A stretch of 64,000 nucleotides of DNA, from assembly GCF_017592475.1 (NCBI RefSeq), contig NZ_JAGFNP010000011.1, positions 29,445-93,444 on the forward strand, in the 5' to 3' direction. The notes beneath the pieces were generated by a model. The model made no database searches. It was not told where the DNA came from and was given only the letters and a program-made list of their open reading frames with translations. The position numbers and the translations under genes were made by a program. Of the stretch, positions 25,404 through 32,361 are shown piece by piece (within the stretch, counting starts at the first letter, position 1; each line of letters begins with the position of its first letter). This DNA comes from Glycomyces niveus (GTDB lineage Bacteria > Actinomycetota > Actinomycetes > Mycobacteriales > Micromonosporaceae).

Positions 25404-25699
25404 GCGTTCACTGTCCGTTCAATCCCAGTGTGAGCCGCGAGTCTTCGGGCACCCCAGAGAGCGATGTTGTTCACAGAGGATTGCTACCCTTGACCGCGTC
25501 AGCTTCAAGTGCGGCCGGAGGAGGTGGAGACCATGGGCGATGACCCCGGATCTAGTCGAGATACCGACGCGTTCTTCCCATTTTCCTTTTACCGTGCCTC
25601 GCGTCCTCTTACATTGGAGCGGACGGGCTGACCTGCACTTCCTTACGCGGGTTGCGAGACGGGCACGGCCCTTTCCTCGTGTTTTAGGAGGTGGCTGAC
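25404..25699 (+). promoter_or_regulatory. Long 5' region of mgtE
   Basis: These 296 bases precede mgtE. TACCCT at 25485-25490 is the best -10 candidate and would give an untranslated leader of about 200 bases. Such length before a magnesium-transporter gene suggests RNA-level control, but I could not recognise the conserved elements of the ykoK/M-box magnesium riboswitch. A 98-codon frame through the region lacks a ribosome site and ends inside the mgtE Shine-Dalgarno, so it was not called. Confidence 0.4.
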
Positions 25700-27046
25700 A
25701 TGGCTCAGATCATCCAGCCCATTTCGCCCGCGGCGGTGGACGAGCTCGCGGCACTCCGTCTGGAACTCGCCGACACCTCGACCGTCGAACTCGCCGAAGA
25801 ACTGCCCCGCATGGACCTCGCCGAGCAGGCTCTGCGGTTCCGGCTCCTCCCCAAGGACCGCGCGCTCGCCGTCTTCGAAGAGCTCGACACCGTCCACCAG
25901 CAGGAGCTGATCGACGGCCTCAAGACCGAGTTCGTGCGCGAGCTGCTCGACTCGATGGCAGCCGACGACCGGGCCAAGCTCTTCGACGAGATGCCCGCCA
26001 AGGTCGCGACCCGCTTCCAGTCCCAGCTGAGCGCCGCCGACCGGCGCACCACCGCCCAGCTCCTCGGGTACGAGCCCGAGTCGGCCGGGCGCATCATGAC
26101 CCCCGACTACGTGTCGCTGCGTGCCTCGATGACCGCGGCCGCCGCGATCGAACGCATTCGCCACCTGCGCGAACGCCCCCGGCACCTCGACGTGCTCCCC
26201 GTGACCGACGGGCACCGCAAGCTCCTCGGCACCGTCACCCTCGCCGACCTCGTGAGCGCCGACCCCGACACGCCCGTCCACGAGCTGATCGCGGACGAGC
26301 ACTACCAGGTCTCCACCGACACCGACCAGGAGGAGGCGGCCCGCCTCATCCAGGAGGCCAACCTCAACGCGCTCTCCGTCGTCGACCACGAAGAGCGCCT
26401 TGTCGGCCTCATCACCTGGGACGATGCCATGGAGATCCTCGAGGCCGAGGACACCGAGGACGCGACCCTGGCCGGTGCGGCCGAGCCGCTGGAGCGGCCG
26501 TACCTTTCGGCCGGCGTGTTCATGCTGGCGCGCAAGCGCGCGGTGTGGCTGCTCGTGCTCGCCGTCTCGGCCTCGCTCACGGTGACGGTGCTCAACTACT
26601 ACGAGACCTACCTGGCGAACGTCACGGTGCTGGCGGTCTTCATCTCGCTGCTGACCGGTACGGGCGGCAACTCCGGCTCGCAGGCGTCGGTGACGATCAT
26701 CCGCGCCATGGCCGTCGGCGAAGTGCGGTTCTCCGACGCGTTCAGGATCACCTGGCGCGAGTCACGGGTGGGATTCCTGCTCGGGGCGATGCTCGCGATC
26801 GTCGGCGGACCGGTGGTCGGATTCGTCTACGGCTGGGACATCGGGCTCATCATCGCGTTGACGCTCCTGGTCATCTGCACCTGGTCGACGTTCGTCGGCT
26901 CGCTGCTGCCGCTGCTCGCGAAGAAAGTCGGCATCGACCCCGCGCTCGTCTCGGCGCCGATGGTCTCGACGCTGTGCGACGCGACCGGCCTGCTCATCTA
27001 CTTCTCCGTGGCGGCCTTGATCCTCGGCCCGGCCCTCACCGGCTGA
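25700..27046 (+). CDS. mgtE: Magnesium transporter/channel MgtE
   Basis: This 448-residue protein is a complete MgtE: an N-terminal superhelical domain (about 1-125), two CBS domains (about 130-250, with GRIMTPDYVSLRASMTAAAAI), and five membrane segments from about 275. The pore-helix motif LTGTGGNSGSQASVTIIRAMA and the late segment VSTLCDATGLLIYFSVA are typical. The cytoplasmic domains sense internal Mg2+ and gate the channel. TAGGAGG places the start at ATG 25700. A large hairpin separates it from the convergent gene. Confidence 0.97.
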   Translation: MAQIIQPISPAAVDELAALRLELADTSTVELAEELPRMDLAEQALRFRLLPKDRALAVFEELDTVHQQELIDGLKTEFVRELLDSMAADDRAKLFDEMPAKVATRFQSQLSAADRRTTAQLLGYEPESAGRIMTPDYVSLRASMTAAAAIERIRHLRERPRHLDVLPVTDGHRKLLGTVTLADLVSADPDTPVHELIADEHYQVSTDTDQEEAARLIQEANLNALSVVDHEERLVGLITWDDAMEILEAEDTEDATLAGAAEPLERPYLSAGVFMLARKRAVWLLVLAVSASLTVTVLNYYETYLANVTVLAVFISLLTGTGGNSGSQASVTIIRAMAVGEVRFSDAFRITWRESRVGFLLGAMLAIVGGPVVGFVYGWDIGLIIALTLLVICTWSTFVGSLLPLLAKKVGIDPALVSAPMVSTLCDATGLLIYFSVAALILGPALTG

Positions 27047-27051
27047 AGCGC

Positions 27052-27093
27052 GCGGCGAAGGCCCTGACGGGCACGGGTCAGGGCCTTCGCCGC
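27052..27093. terminator. Bidirectional terminator between mgtE and the phosphoesterase gene
   Basis: A 17-bp perfect stem (27052-27068 with 27077-27093) and an 8-base loop separate two convergent genes. Confidence 0.85.
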
Positions 27094-27135
27094 CATGCGG
27101 TACCCGCCGGGCGGGCCGACCCAGACCTCTTGGCC

Positions 27136-28713
27136 TCAATCCTGTTGCGGCGCAGTCGATTGCGTACCGCTCTGGATATCGCCTCCGTCGACCTGCTCCT
27201 CGGTCGGGATCACCGTGCGGTCGAGCGTCACGTCCGTCTCCATGCCCGAGCCGACCGAGATCGAGTCGTACGCCGTGAGCGCCTTCGTGACCGGGTCGAA
27301 GTACAGCACGTCCATCTCCATGCGCATCGGGTCCTCGGACTGGAAGTTCCGCAGCCCCGCCGCGCCCGTCGAGCCCTCGACCATGAGCGTGGTGCCCTCG
27401 CCGAGGTCCTTCACCGCCCGCTCGTGCGTGTGCCCCGCCAGGACCAGCGGCACCGTGCCCGCGAGCGGCTCCGCCATCGGCGGCTCGTGCACCATCGCCA
27501 CGTCGGCCCCGCCCGCGTCGACGATCGCCTGCTGCAGCCGCTCGCCCGACTCGGTGAGCATCTGCTGCGCGTACTCGCTCGACGGCTGCGCGCCCTTGTC
27601 CGGCGTGAACCGCGGATCGGCGACCCCGGCGAACTCCAGGCCCGCGATCTCCTGCACCTCGCCGTCGAGCACGATCACGTTGTCGTACGCCGAGAGCGCG
27701 GCCACCGTCGTCACCGAGTCGTGGTTGCCCTTGACGAACACGTACGGCGCGTCGATCTGCTCCACGCCCTGCGAGAAGATCTCGGCCTCCTGCTCCGAGC
27801 CCCAGTCGTTCAAATCCCCGGTGTCGGCCACCGCGTCGATGTCGAACTGCTCGACCACCGACTCCATGAGATGCCAGGCCGAGGGGTTCAAGTGGATGTC
27901 GGAGACGTGCAGGACCCGGATCGAGTCGTCCTGGATGCCCAGCTGCGGCATGTCCATCGCCAGCGCGTAGAACTCGGAGATGTTCGTGACGAACTTCTGC
28001 AGGTTAGCGACGTACTCCTCGTAGTTCTGCGCGATGTCCTCCGCGTTGCCGACCACGCTGGGCGCGTACGCGAGCAGGCCCTCATAGCGCGGCTGCGAGA
28101 TCGACTCGGCGCGCAGCGTCGCGGCCGCGTACCCCATCAGGGCCGCCGTCACCGCGAGCGAGGTGAGCCCGGTGAGCAGCGCCCGCCGCATGGTGCGGAA
28201 CGCCAAGGCGCCCACCAGGAGCCCGCACAGGGTCACGATCGCGAGCGCCTCGACCACGACCCGCACCACCGCGTCCGTGACGTCGGAGGCGAGGCTCTTC
28301 GAGGCGCTGGTGACCCCGCCGGGGGTGTTGATGATGTCCTGCGCCTCTTCCGGATCGACCGAATCGAGGCTGAGGTTGAGGCCGACCGGGCCGTCGTGGC
28401 TGTCGAAGATGACGTCGCCGAGCGGCGGGATCGTCACCTTGGTCTCGCCGCTGATGTCGGGGTGCAGGGACACGGTGGTGTCGAACGGCCCGATGTCGGC
28501 CTTGGTGCCGCCCACGAGCGCGAGGCCGCCCGCGGCCGCGCCGACGCCGACGAGGAAGACGGCCGCGACCAGCGCGAACCGCCGCGCCCGCTCCGAGCGC
28601 CGCAGTCGCGACCATCCCGCCCTCGATCTGCGCCAGAAGGATGTCGCGTGCCTCCCGGCGGTCCGTGCGGCGTCCTGGATGCGGTGCAGTGCGGCGGCGA
28701 GCCGGTCGTTCAT
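27136..28713 (-). CDS. Membrane-anchored metallophosphoesterase
   Basis: This 525-residue protein has a membrane segment near residues 47-70, two more between about 155 and 215, and a calcineurin-like metallophosphoesterase domain from about residue 270. All metal-binding motifs are visible: DIH (HVSDIHLNP), GDLN (DTGDLNDWG), GNHD (FVKGNHDS), a single H (MVHEPPM) and GHTH (LAGHTHERA). The catalytic part should be outside the membrane on the side opposite the N-terminus. The substrate is unknown; candidates include nucleotides or lipid-linked phosphates. ATG 28713 has AGGAAGG upstream. It lies 44 bases after the sugar dehydrogenase gene on the same strand. Confidence 0.88.
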   Translation of the reverse strand: MNDRLAAALHRIQDAARTAGRHATSFWRRSRAGWSRLRRSERARRFALVAAVFLVGVGAAAGGLALVGGTKADIGPFDTTVSLHPDISGETKVTIPPLGDVIFDSHDGPVGLNLSLDSVDPEEAQDIINTPGGVTSASKSLASDVTDAVVRVVVEALAIVTLCGLLVGALAFRTMRRALLTGLTSLAVTAALMGYAAATLRAESISQPRYEGLLAYAPSVVGNAEDIAQNYEEYVANLQKFVTNISEFYALAMDMPQLGIQDDSIRVLHVSDIHLNPSAWHLMESVVEQFDIDAVADTGDLNDWGSEQEAEIFSQGVEQIDAPYVFVKGNHDSVTTVAALSAYDNVIVLDGEVQEIAGLEFAGVADPRFTPDKGAQPSSEYAQQMLTESGERLQQAIVDAGGADVAMVHEPPMAEPLAGTVPLVLAGHTHERAVKDLGEGTTLMVEGSTGAAGLRNFQSEDPMRMEMDVLYFDPVTKALTAYDSISVGSGMETDVTLDRTVIPTEEQVDGGDIQSGTQSTAPQQD

Positions 28714-28757
28714 CTAGTGCCTTCCTCGCGCGGCTTGGGCGGTGTGTACGTCGCGGC

Positions 28758-29909
28758 TCAGACCCTTCCCTGGGCCGCGTAGCTGGTGGAGAACCGGAGG
28801 ATCCGATCGTCGGCCTCATCGGGGGTGCAGCCGCGGTCCTGATCGCAGCGGCCGTCGCGGTTCGAGGTCGTCACCCAGAGCATCCCGTCGGGGCCCATGG
28901 CGACCGATCGTAGCCGACCGAACTCGTTGACGGCCGTCGCTTGCGGCTCGGCCGCGGGGGCGCCGGTCTCGTCGAACTGCACCATCCAGAGGCGCTGGCC
29001 GCGCAGGCAGGCGGTGACGAGGGTGTCCTCGAGGAAGACGGCGCCGGCGCAGGAGGCCTCGAAGGGTTCCCAGGTCAGGGCCGGGTCCGCGTAGGCGTCG
29101 TCGGTGTCGGTGCCCTCGAAGAAGGGCCAGCCGTAGTTGCTCCCGGGTTCGATGAGGTTGATCTCGTCGGCGATGTCCTGGCCGAACTCGGTGGCGTAGA
29201 GCTGGCCGGCGGGGTTCCAGGCGAGGCCTTCGACGTTGCGGTGGCCGAGGCTGTAGACGGGGGAGCCGGCGGTGGGGTTGCCTTCGGCGGGCTCGCCGTC
29301 GGTGGTGATGCGGAGGATCTTGCCGCTCAGTGAATCGGGGTTCTGGGCGGCGTTGCCGTCGCCGGCGTCGCCGGTGGCGGCGTAGAGGAAGCCGTCGGGA
29401 CCGAAGTCGAGGGCGCCGCCGTTGTGGTAGGGGGCGGCGGGGATGCCGGTGAGGATCGGTTCGGGCGCGGCGTCGGAGGCGGTGTCGATCCTGGCGATGC
29501 GGTTGTCGGTGTCGGAGGTGTAGTACGCGTAGATCTGGTGGTCGGTGTCGAAGTCGGGGGAGACGGCGAGGCCGAGGAGGCCGCCTTCGCCGGTGTCGGC
29601 GATGTCGACGGTGCGCAGTTCCTCGGGTTCGCCGGCGGTGCCGTCCTCGGCGACGGCGATGGTGAGGATGCGGCCGGTGGCGCGCTCGCCGACGATCGCG
29701 GTGCCGTCGGGCAGGAAGTCGAGGCCCCAGGGGACTTCGAGGCCCTCGGCGACGACGTCCATGAACGAGGTCTGCTCCTCGGGGTCGCTGCTCGGGGTGG
29801 GGAGGTTCGGCGGCTCGCCGGTCTCGGCCTCGGGGGGCTCACCGAAGGAGCACGACGCGAGCGTGAGTGCGGCGGCGGTGGCGGCCGCGGCCGAGAGCAA
29901 CCTGCGCAT
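28758..29909 (-). CDS. Sugar/sorbosone dehydrogenase-type lipoprotein (PQQ-dependent family)
   Basis: This 383-residue exported protein has a lipoprotein signal ending LTLASC, with the acylated cysteine C20. The rest is a six-bladed propeller of the glucose/sorbosone dehydrogenase family: GLEVPWGLDFLPDGTAIVGE, EGGLLGLAVSPDF, PYHNGGALDFGPDGFLYAATGD, GHRNVEGLAWNPAG and GSNYGWPFFEG. Relatives oxidise sugars using PQQ. The frame stays open far upstream, but the signal peptide and a TATAGT box 9 bases before ATG 29909 fix the start. Confidence 0.92.
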   Translation of the reverse strand: MRRLLSAAAATAAALTLASCSFGEPPEAETGEPPNLPTPSSDPEEQTSFMDVVAEGLEVPWGLDFLPDGTAIVGERATGRILTIAVAEDGTAGEPEELRTVDIADTGEGGLLGLAVSPDFDTDHQIYAYYTSDTDNRIARIDTASDAAPEPILTGIPAAPYHNGGALDFGPDGFLYAATGDAGDGNAAQNPDSLSGKILRITTDGEPAEGNPTAGSPVYSLGHRNVEGLAWNPAGQLYATEFGQDIADEINLIEPGSNYGWPFFEGTDTDDAYADPALTWEPFEASCAGAVFLEDTLVTACLRGQRLWMVQFDETGAPAAEPQATAVNEFGRLRSVAMGPDGMLWVTTSNRDGRCDQDRGCTPDEADDRILRFSTSYAAQGRV

Positions 29910-29918
29910 GGCCCCAAG

Positions 29919-29924
29919 ACTATA
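29919..29924 (-). promoter_or_regulatory. Likely -10 box, TATAGT (minus strand)
   Basis: TATAGT on the minus strand is one base from the TATAAT consensus and lies 9 bases before the ATG at 29909, so the 5' leader would be absent or very short. Confidence 0.6.
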
Positions 29925-30015
29925 GCTTCGGCCCGACGCTGCGGCGGCGCTGTTTTCCACGCCCTGCCGGTTCCCCGATTCGGGCGGGACTAACCCCTGC
30001 GGCCCGAAATCCAAG

Positions 30016-30027
30016 ATCCTATAGGAT
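30016..30027. promoter_or_regulatory. Palindrome ATCCTATAGGAT, probable operator
   Basis: This 12-base perfect palindrome sits 29 bases before the dehydrogenase start and includes -10-like TAGGAT (30022-30027). Its AT content stands out from the surroundings. It resembles operators of GntR-type repressors, but no such gene is nearby. Confidence 0.45.
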
Positions 30028-30056
30028 ATATCGAATTCGATGGGAAGGACGTGAGC

Positions 30057-30968
30057 GTGAAGGTCTGGATCGCGCACGAGGAGGGCCGCGCCCTGCTCGG
30101 CCCGCTGCCCGACGGCGTCGACGTGGAGGTCTACGACGGGCGCGGCGACTACCCCTCCGATCCGGCGGCCCTCGACTTCTGGGTGCCGCCGTTCCTCGCC
30201 CAGTCGAAGGTCACGACCCCGCTCAAGGACATGACCTCGCTCAAGGCGATCCAGCTGCTCAGCGCGGGCGCCGAGGTCTGGGTCCCGGCCGTCCCGCCGG
30301 GCGTGACCCTGTGCGACGCGCGCGGCGTGCACACCGGCGTCACCGCCGAATGGACCGTCGGCGCGGTGATCGCCTCGATGCGCGGCTTCGACGTCTTCGC
30401 CCGCAAGCAGACCCGCCATGAGTGGAAGGTCGAGTGGACCACCACGGTCGTGGGCAAGCGCGCCCTCATCGTCGGCGCCGGCGACATCGGCGAGAAGATC
30501 GCCGAGGTCCTGACCGTGCTCGGCGTGGAGGTCGAGAAGGTCGCCCGCCGCGCCCGCCCCGGCGTCCACGCGATCGACCGGATCGACGAGCTCCTGCCGG
30601 GCTTCGACGTGGTGATCCTGATCCTCCCGCTCACCGACGCCACGCGCGGCCTGGTGGACGCGAAGTTCCTGTCGCACATGAAGGACGGCGCGCTCCTGGT
30701 CAACGCCGCGCGCGGCCCGATCGTCGACACCGACGCCCTCGTCGCCGAGGTCGCCTCCGGCCGCCTCCGCTGCGCGGTCGACGTCGTCGACCCCGAGCCC
30801 CTGCCCGCCGACCACCCGCTCTGGGACCTCGCAGGCGCCCTCATCACCCCGCACGCGGGCGCCTCAGTGGACGGCACCCTCGACCGCGCCTACGCCCCCG
30901 TCGGCCCCCAGATCCACCGCTTCGCGGCAGGCGAACCCCTCGAGAACGTCGTGATCGACGGCTACTAG
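30057..30968 (+). CDS. D-2-hydroxyacid dehydrogenase, NAD(P)-dependent
   Basis: This 303-residue enzyme reduces a 2-keto acid or the reverse. The NAD-binding Rossmann motif is ALIVGAGDIGEKIAEVL. The catalytic residues of the family are present: arginine in LLVNAARGPIVDTDAL, glutamate in VDVVDPEPLP, and histidine in LITPHAGAS. The substrate is unknown; the short N-terminal catalytic part resembles the phosphoglycerate/glyoxylate dehydrogenase branch. GTG 30057 was preferred over GTG 30051 because GGAAGG is then 8 bases away instead of 2. It ends overlapping by 4 bases with the convergent PH-domain gene. Confidence 0.92.
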   Translation: MKVWIAHEEGRALLGPLPDGVDVEVYDGRGDYPSDPAALDFWVPPFLAQSKVTTPLKDMTSLKAIQLLSAGAEVWVPAVPPGVTLCDARGVHTGVTAEWTVGAVIASMRGFDVFARKQTRHEWKVEWTTTVVGKRALIVGAGDIGEKIAEVLTVLGVEVEKVARRARPGVHAIDRIDELLPGFDVVILILPLTDATRGLVDAKFLSHMKDGALLVNAARGPIVDTDALVAEVASGRLRCAVDVVDPEPLPADHPLWDLAGALITPHAGASVDGTLDRAYAPVGPQIHRFAAGEPLENVVIDGY

Positions 30969-31423
30969 TCCTCTGACTCGCCTTCGCGGAGTTCTTGGCC
31001 GCCGATGGCGAGGACTTGGGGGAGGTTCTCGGGCTTGAGGGGGTCGAGGCGGACCTGGGACTGGTCGTCCAATATGGCCGCGACGCCCTCGTTGCCGGTG
31101 GCGAAGCCGTCGATGTGCTTCCAGGCGATGGTGCGGCTGGTGAAGATGCCGCGGATCGCGATGCCCTCGCTGGTGACGTCGATGCCGGAGCGCCAGGCCC
31201 ACATGGAGACCGCGACGGGCGCGAGGAGGAGGGCGAGGCCGAGGACGGCGGAGGCGACGCCCCAGACCGGGCGTTCGACCATGAGCGCCACGGAGATCGG
31301 GATCACGGTCAGCCAGGCGACGAAGGCCGCGCCGGTGACCGCCGCCGGGCGGCGTACCCGCAGCCTGCGGGCGGTGCGCCGGGCGGCGGGGAGGGGACCG
31401 GTGGAGGCGTCGGTACTCGTCAT
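30965..31423 (-). CDS. PH-domain-like membrane protein
   Basis: This 152-residue protein has two membrane segments (AAVTGAAFVAWLTVIPISVAL and GVASAVLGLALLLAPVAVSMW), followed by a short bacterial PH-like domain (SEGIAIRGIFTSRTIAWKHIDGF). Function of the family is unknown. ATG 31423 lies 6 bases after CAGGCT, in a TGTGTCAGGCT context shared with the sigma-factor promoter at 4113. It is divergent from a protein of the same build at 31548. Confidence 0.75.
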   Translation of the reverse strand: MTSTDASTGPLPAARRTARRLRVRRPAAVTGAAFVAWLTVIPISVALMVERPVWGVASAVLGLALLLAPVAVSMWAWRSGIDVTSEGIAIRGIFTSRTIAWKHIDGFATGNEGVAAILDDQSQVRLDPLKPENLPQVLAIGGQELREGESED

Positions 31424-31429
31424 GGCACC

Positions 31430-31435
31430 AGCCTG
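31430..31435 (-). promoter_or_regulatory. Possible leaderless -10 box, CAGGCT (minus strand)
   Basis: CAGGCT is 6 bases before ATG 31423. The longer string TGTGTCAGGCT is identical to that before the ECF sigma gene. Confidence 0.4.
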
Positions 31436-31492
31436 ACACACCCGGGCGCAGGGTATGCAAAGTGGCCGGTCCGGTTTCTGTCGGATTGTCGC

Positions 31493-31520
31493 TTGACGGG
31501 CCCGTCGAACGTGGCACGAT
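31493..31520 (+). promoter_or_regulatory. Likely promoter of the right-hand PH-domain gene
   Basis: TTGACG (31493-31498) and CACGAT (31515-31520) are separated by 16 bases, a reasonable housekeeping-type promoter for the gene starting near 31548. Confidence 0.4.
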
Positions 31521-31547
31521 CAGCTCAAGAGCAGCGGTGCGAGCCTG

Positions 31548-32066
31548 GTGGGGGTGGACGTGGCCGTCAAGATCACATTCCGTCCTACGACGCGCCAGGT
31601 GCTCGGCCGGGCGCTCTTCCTCTCCGGCTTCTCGTTCGTCGCCGCGCTCGTCCCCGCCGCCGCGTACATGCTCGCGATCGGCCGCTGGTACCACTACACG
31701 CTGCTGGCGCTGTTCCTCTTCGCGATCGCGGTCGCGCTGGGGGCCGCGTATGCCGGGGCGCGCAACCGCGGGGTGGTGCTCGACGAGCGCGGCATCCATC
31801 CGCTCAAAGCCGTTGCCTCCCAGAAGCACACGGAGCGGTTCGCGGCCTGGACCGACATCGCCGACATCCGGGCCGAGCGCCGCGCCAGCCGCACGGTGCC
31901 CGTGGTGTACCTGCTCGACCCCGAGCAGAAGCCGTGGCGGCTGCAGGCGCCGTACTCGGGCCGCGTGCTCTCGACCGACGACGAGCTCGACGAGAAGATC
32001 TTCGTCATGCGCAGCCTCTGGGACGCGTACAAGCGGGGCCTCCCGCCCTACCGTCATCGCCCCTGA
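31548..32066 (+). CDS. PH-domain-like membrane protein, divergent partner
   Basis: This protein of about 172 residues has two membrane segments (FLSGFSFVAALVPAAAYMLAI and YTLLALFLFAIAVALGAAYAGA), then a PH-like segment (GVVLDERGIHPLKAVAS...FAAWTDIADIRAER). Topology and motif order mirror the divergent gene at 30965, so the two are probably distant paralogues. The start could be GTG 31548, 31554 or 31560; none has a clear ribosome site. Function is unknown. Confidence 0.72.
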   Translation: MGVDVAVKITFRPTTRQVLGRALFLSGFSFVAALVPAAAYMLAIGRWYHYTLLALFLFAIAVALGAAYAGARNRGVVLDERGIHPLKAVASQKHTERFAAWTDIADIRAERRASRTVPVVYLLDPEQKPWRLQAPYSGRVLSTDDELDEKIFVMRSLWDAYKRGLPPYRHRP

Positions 32067-32097
32067 CGGTATCGACCGACGTCACTGCCTTACGGTA

Positions 32098-32118
32098 GGA
32101 AACTCTCGGAAACTTTTC
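32098..32118. promoter_or_regulatory. Tandem GGAAACT motifs upstream of the importer operon
   Basis: GGAAACTCTC is followed directly by GGAAACTTTTC. The half-sites resemble the GAAACTTTC arms found in front of the xylanase gene and again at 32236-32281. Confidence 0.45.
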
Positions 32119-32235
32119 AGCTCGTTCAGTGGCCGTTAAGTTGTATGCGATTGCCAATCGTGGCCTTATCGTGACCTTGGTGGCGACTTACCAGGCTTGA
32201 CCCGGTTTTGGTGTTGCGTTAGTCTCACCGATATT

Positions 32236-32281
32236 ACCGAAAGTTACGGAGATTTCCGGAAACAGTTTAGGAACTTTCGGT
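32236..32281. promoter_or_regulatory. Nested inverted repeats, probable operator of the importer operon
   Basis: ACCGAAAGTT (32236-32245) and AACTTTCGGT (32272-32281) form a perfect 10-base inverted repeat 26 bases apart. TTTCCGGAAA, a perfect 10-base palindrome, lies between them at 32253-32262. The arms match the 19-base repeat upstream of the xylanase gene (48867-48885). GAAA/TTTC repeats of this kind are known upstream of Streptomyces xylanase genes as repressor sites. Confidence 0.65.
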
Positions 32282-32361
32282 GCCTGGTGCGGTCGTGCAG
32301 GGCCGCGCCATGGACCCCTTCGGCTCCCCAGCCGCGCGTCCCACGGAAGGAGCGCTCACCG

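Noticed and set aside
25402..25698. A 98-codon frame upstream of mgtE
   Set aside because: No ribosome site, unusual composition (many R, S, C, W), and its end lies inside the mgtE Shine-Dalgarno.
28758..30854. Extension of the sugar dehydrogenase frame to 698 codons
   Set aside because: The upstream part is antisense to the hydroxyacid dehydrogenase; a lipoprotein signal and TATAGT box mark the true start at 29909.
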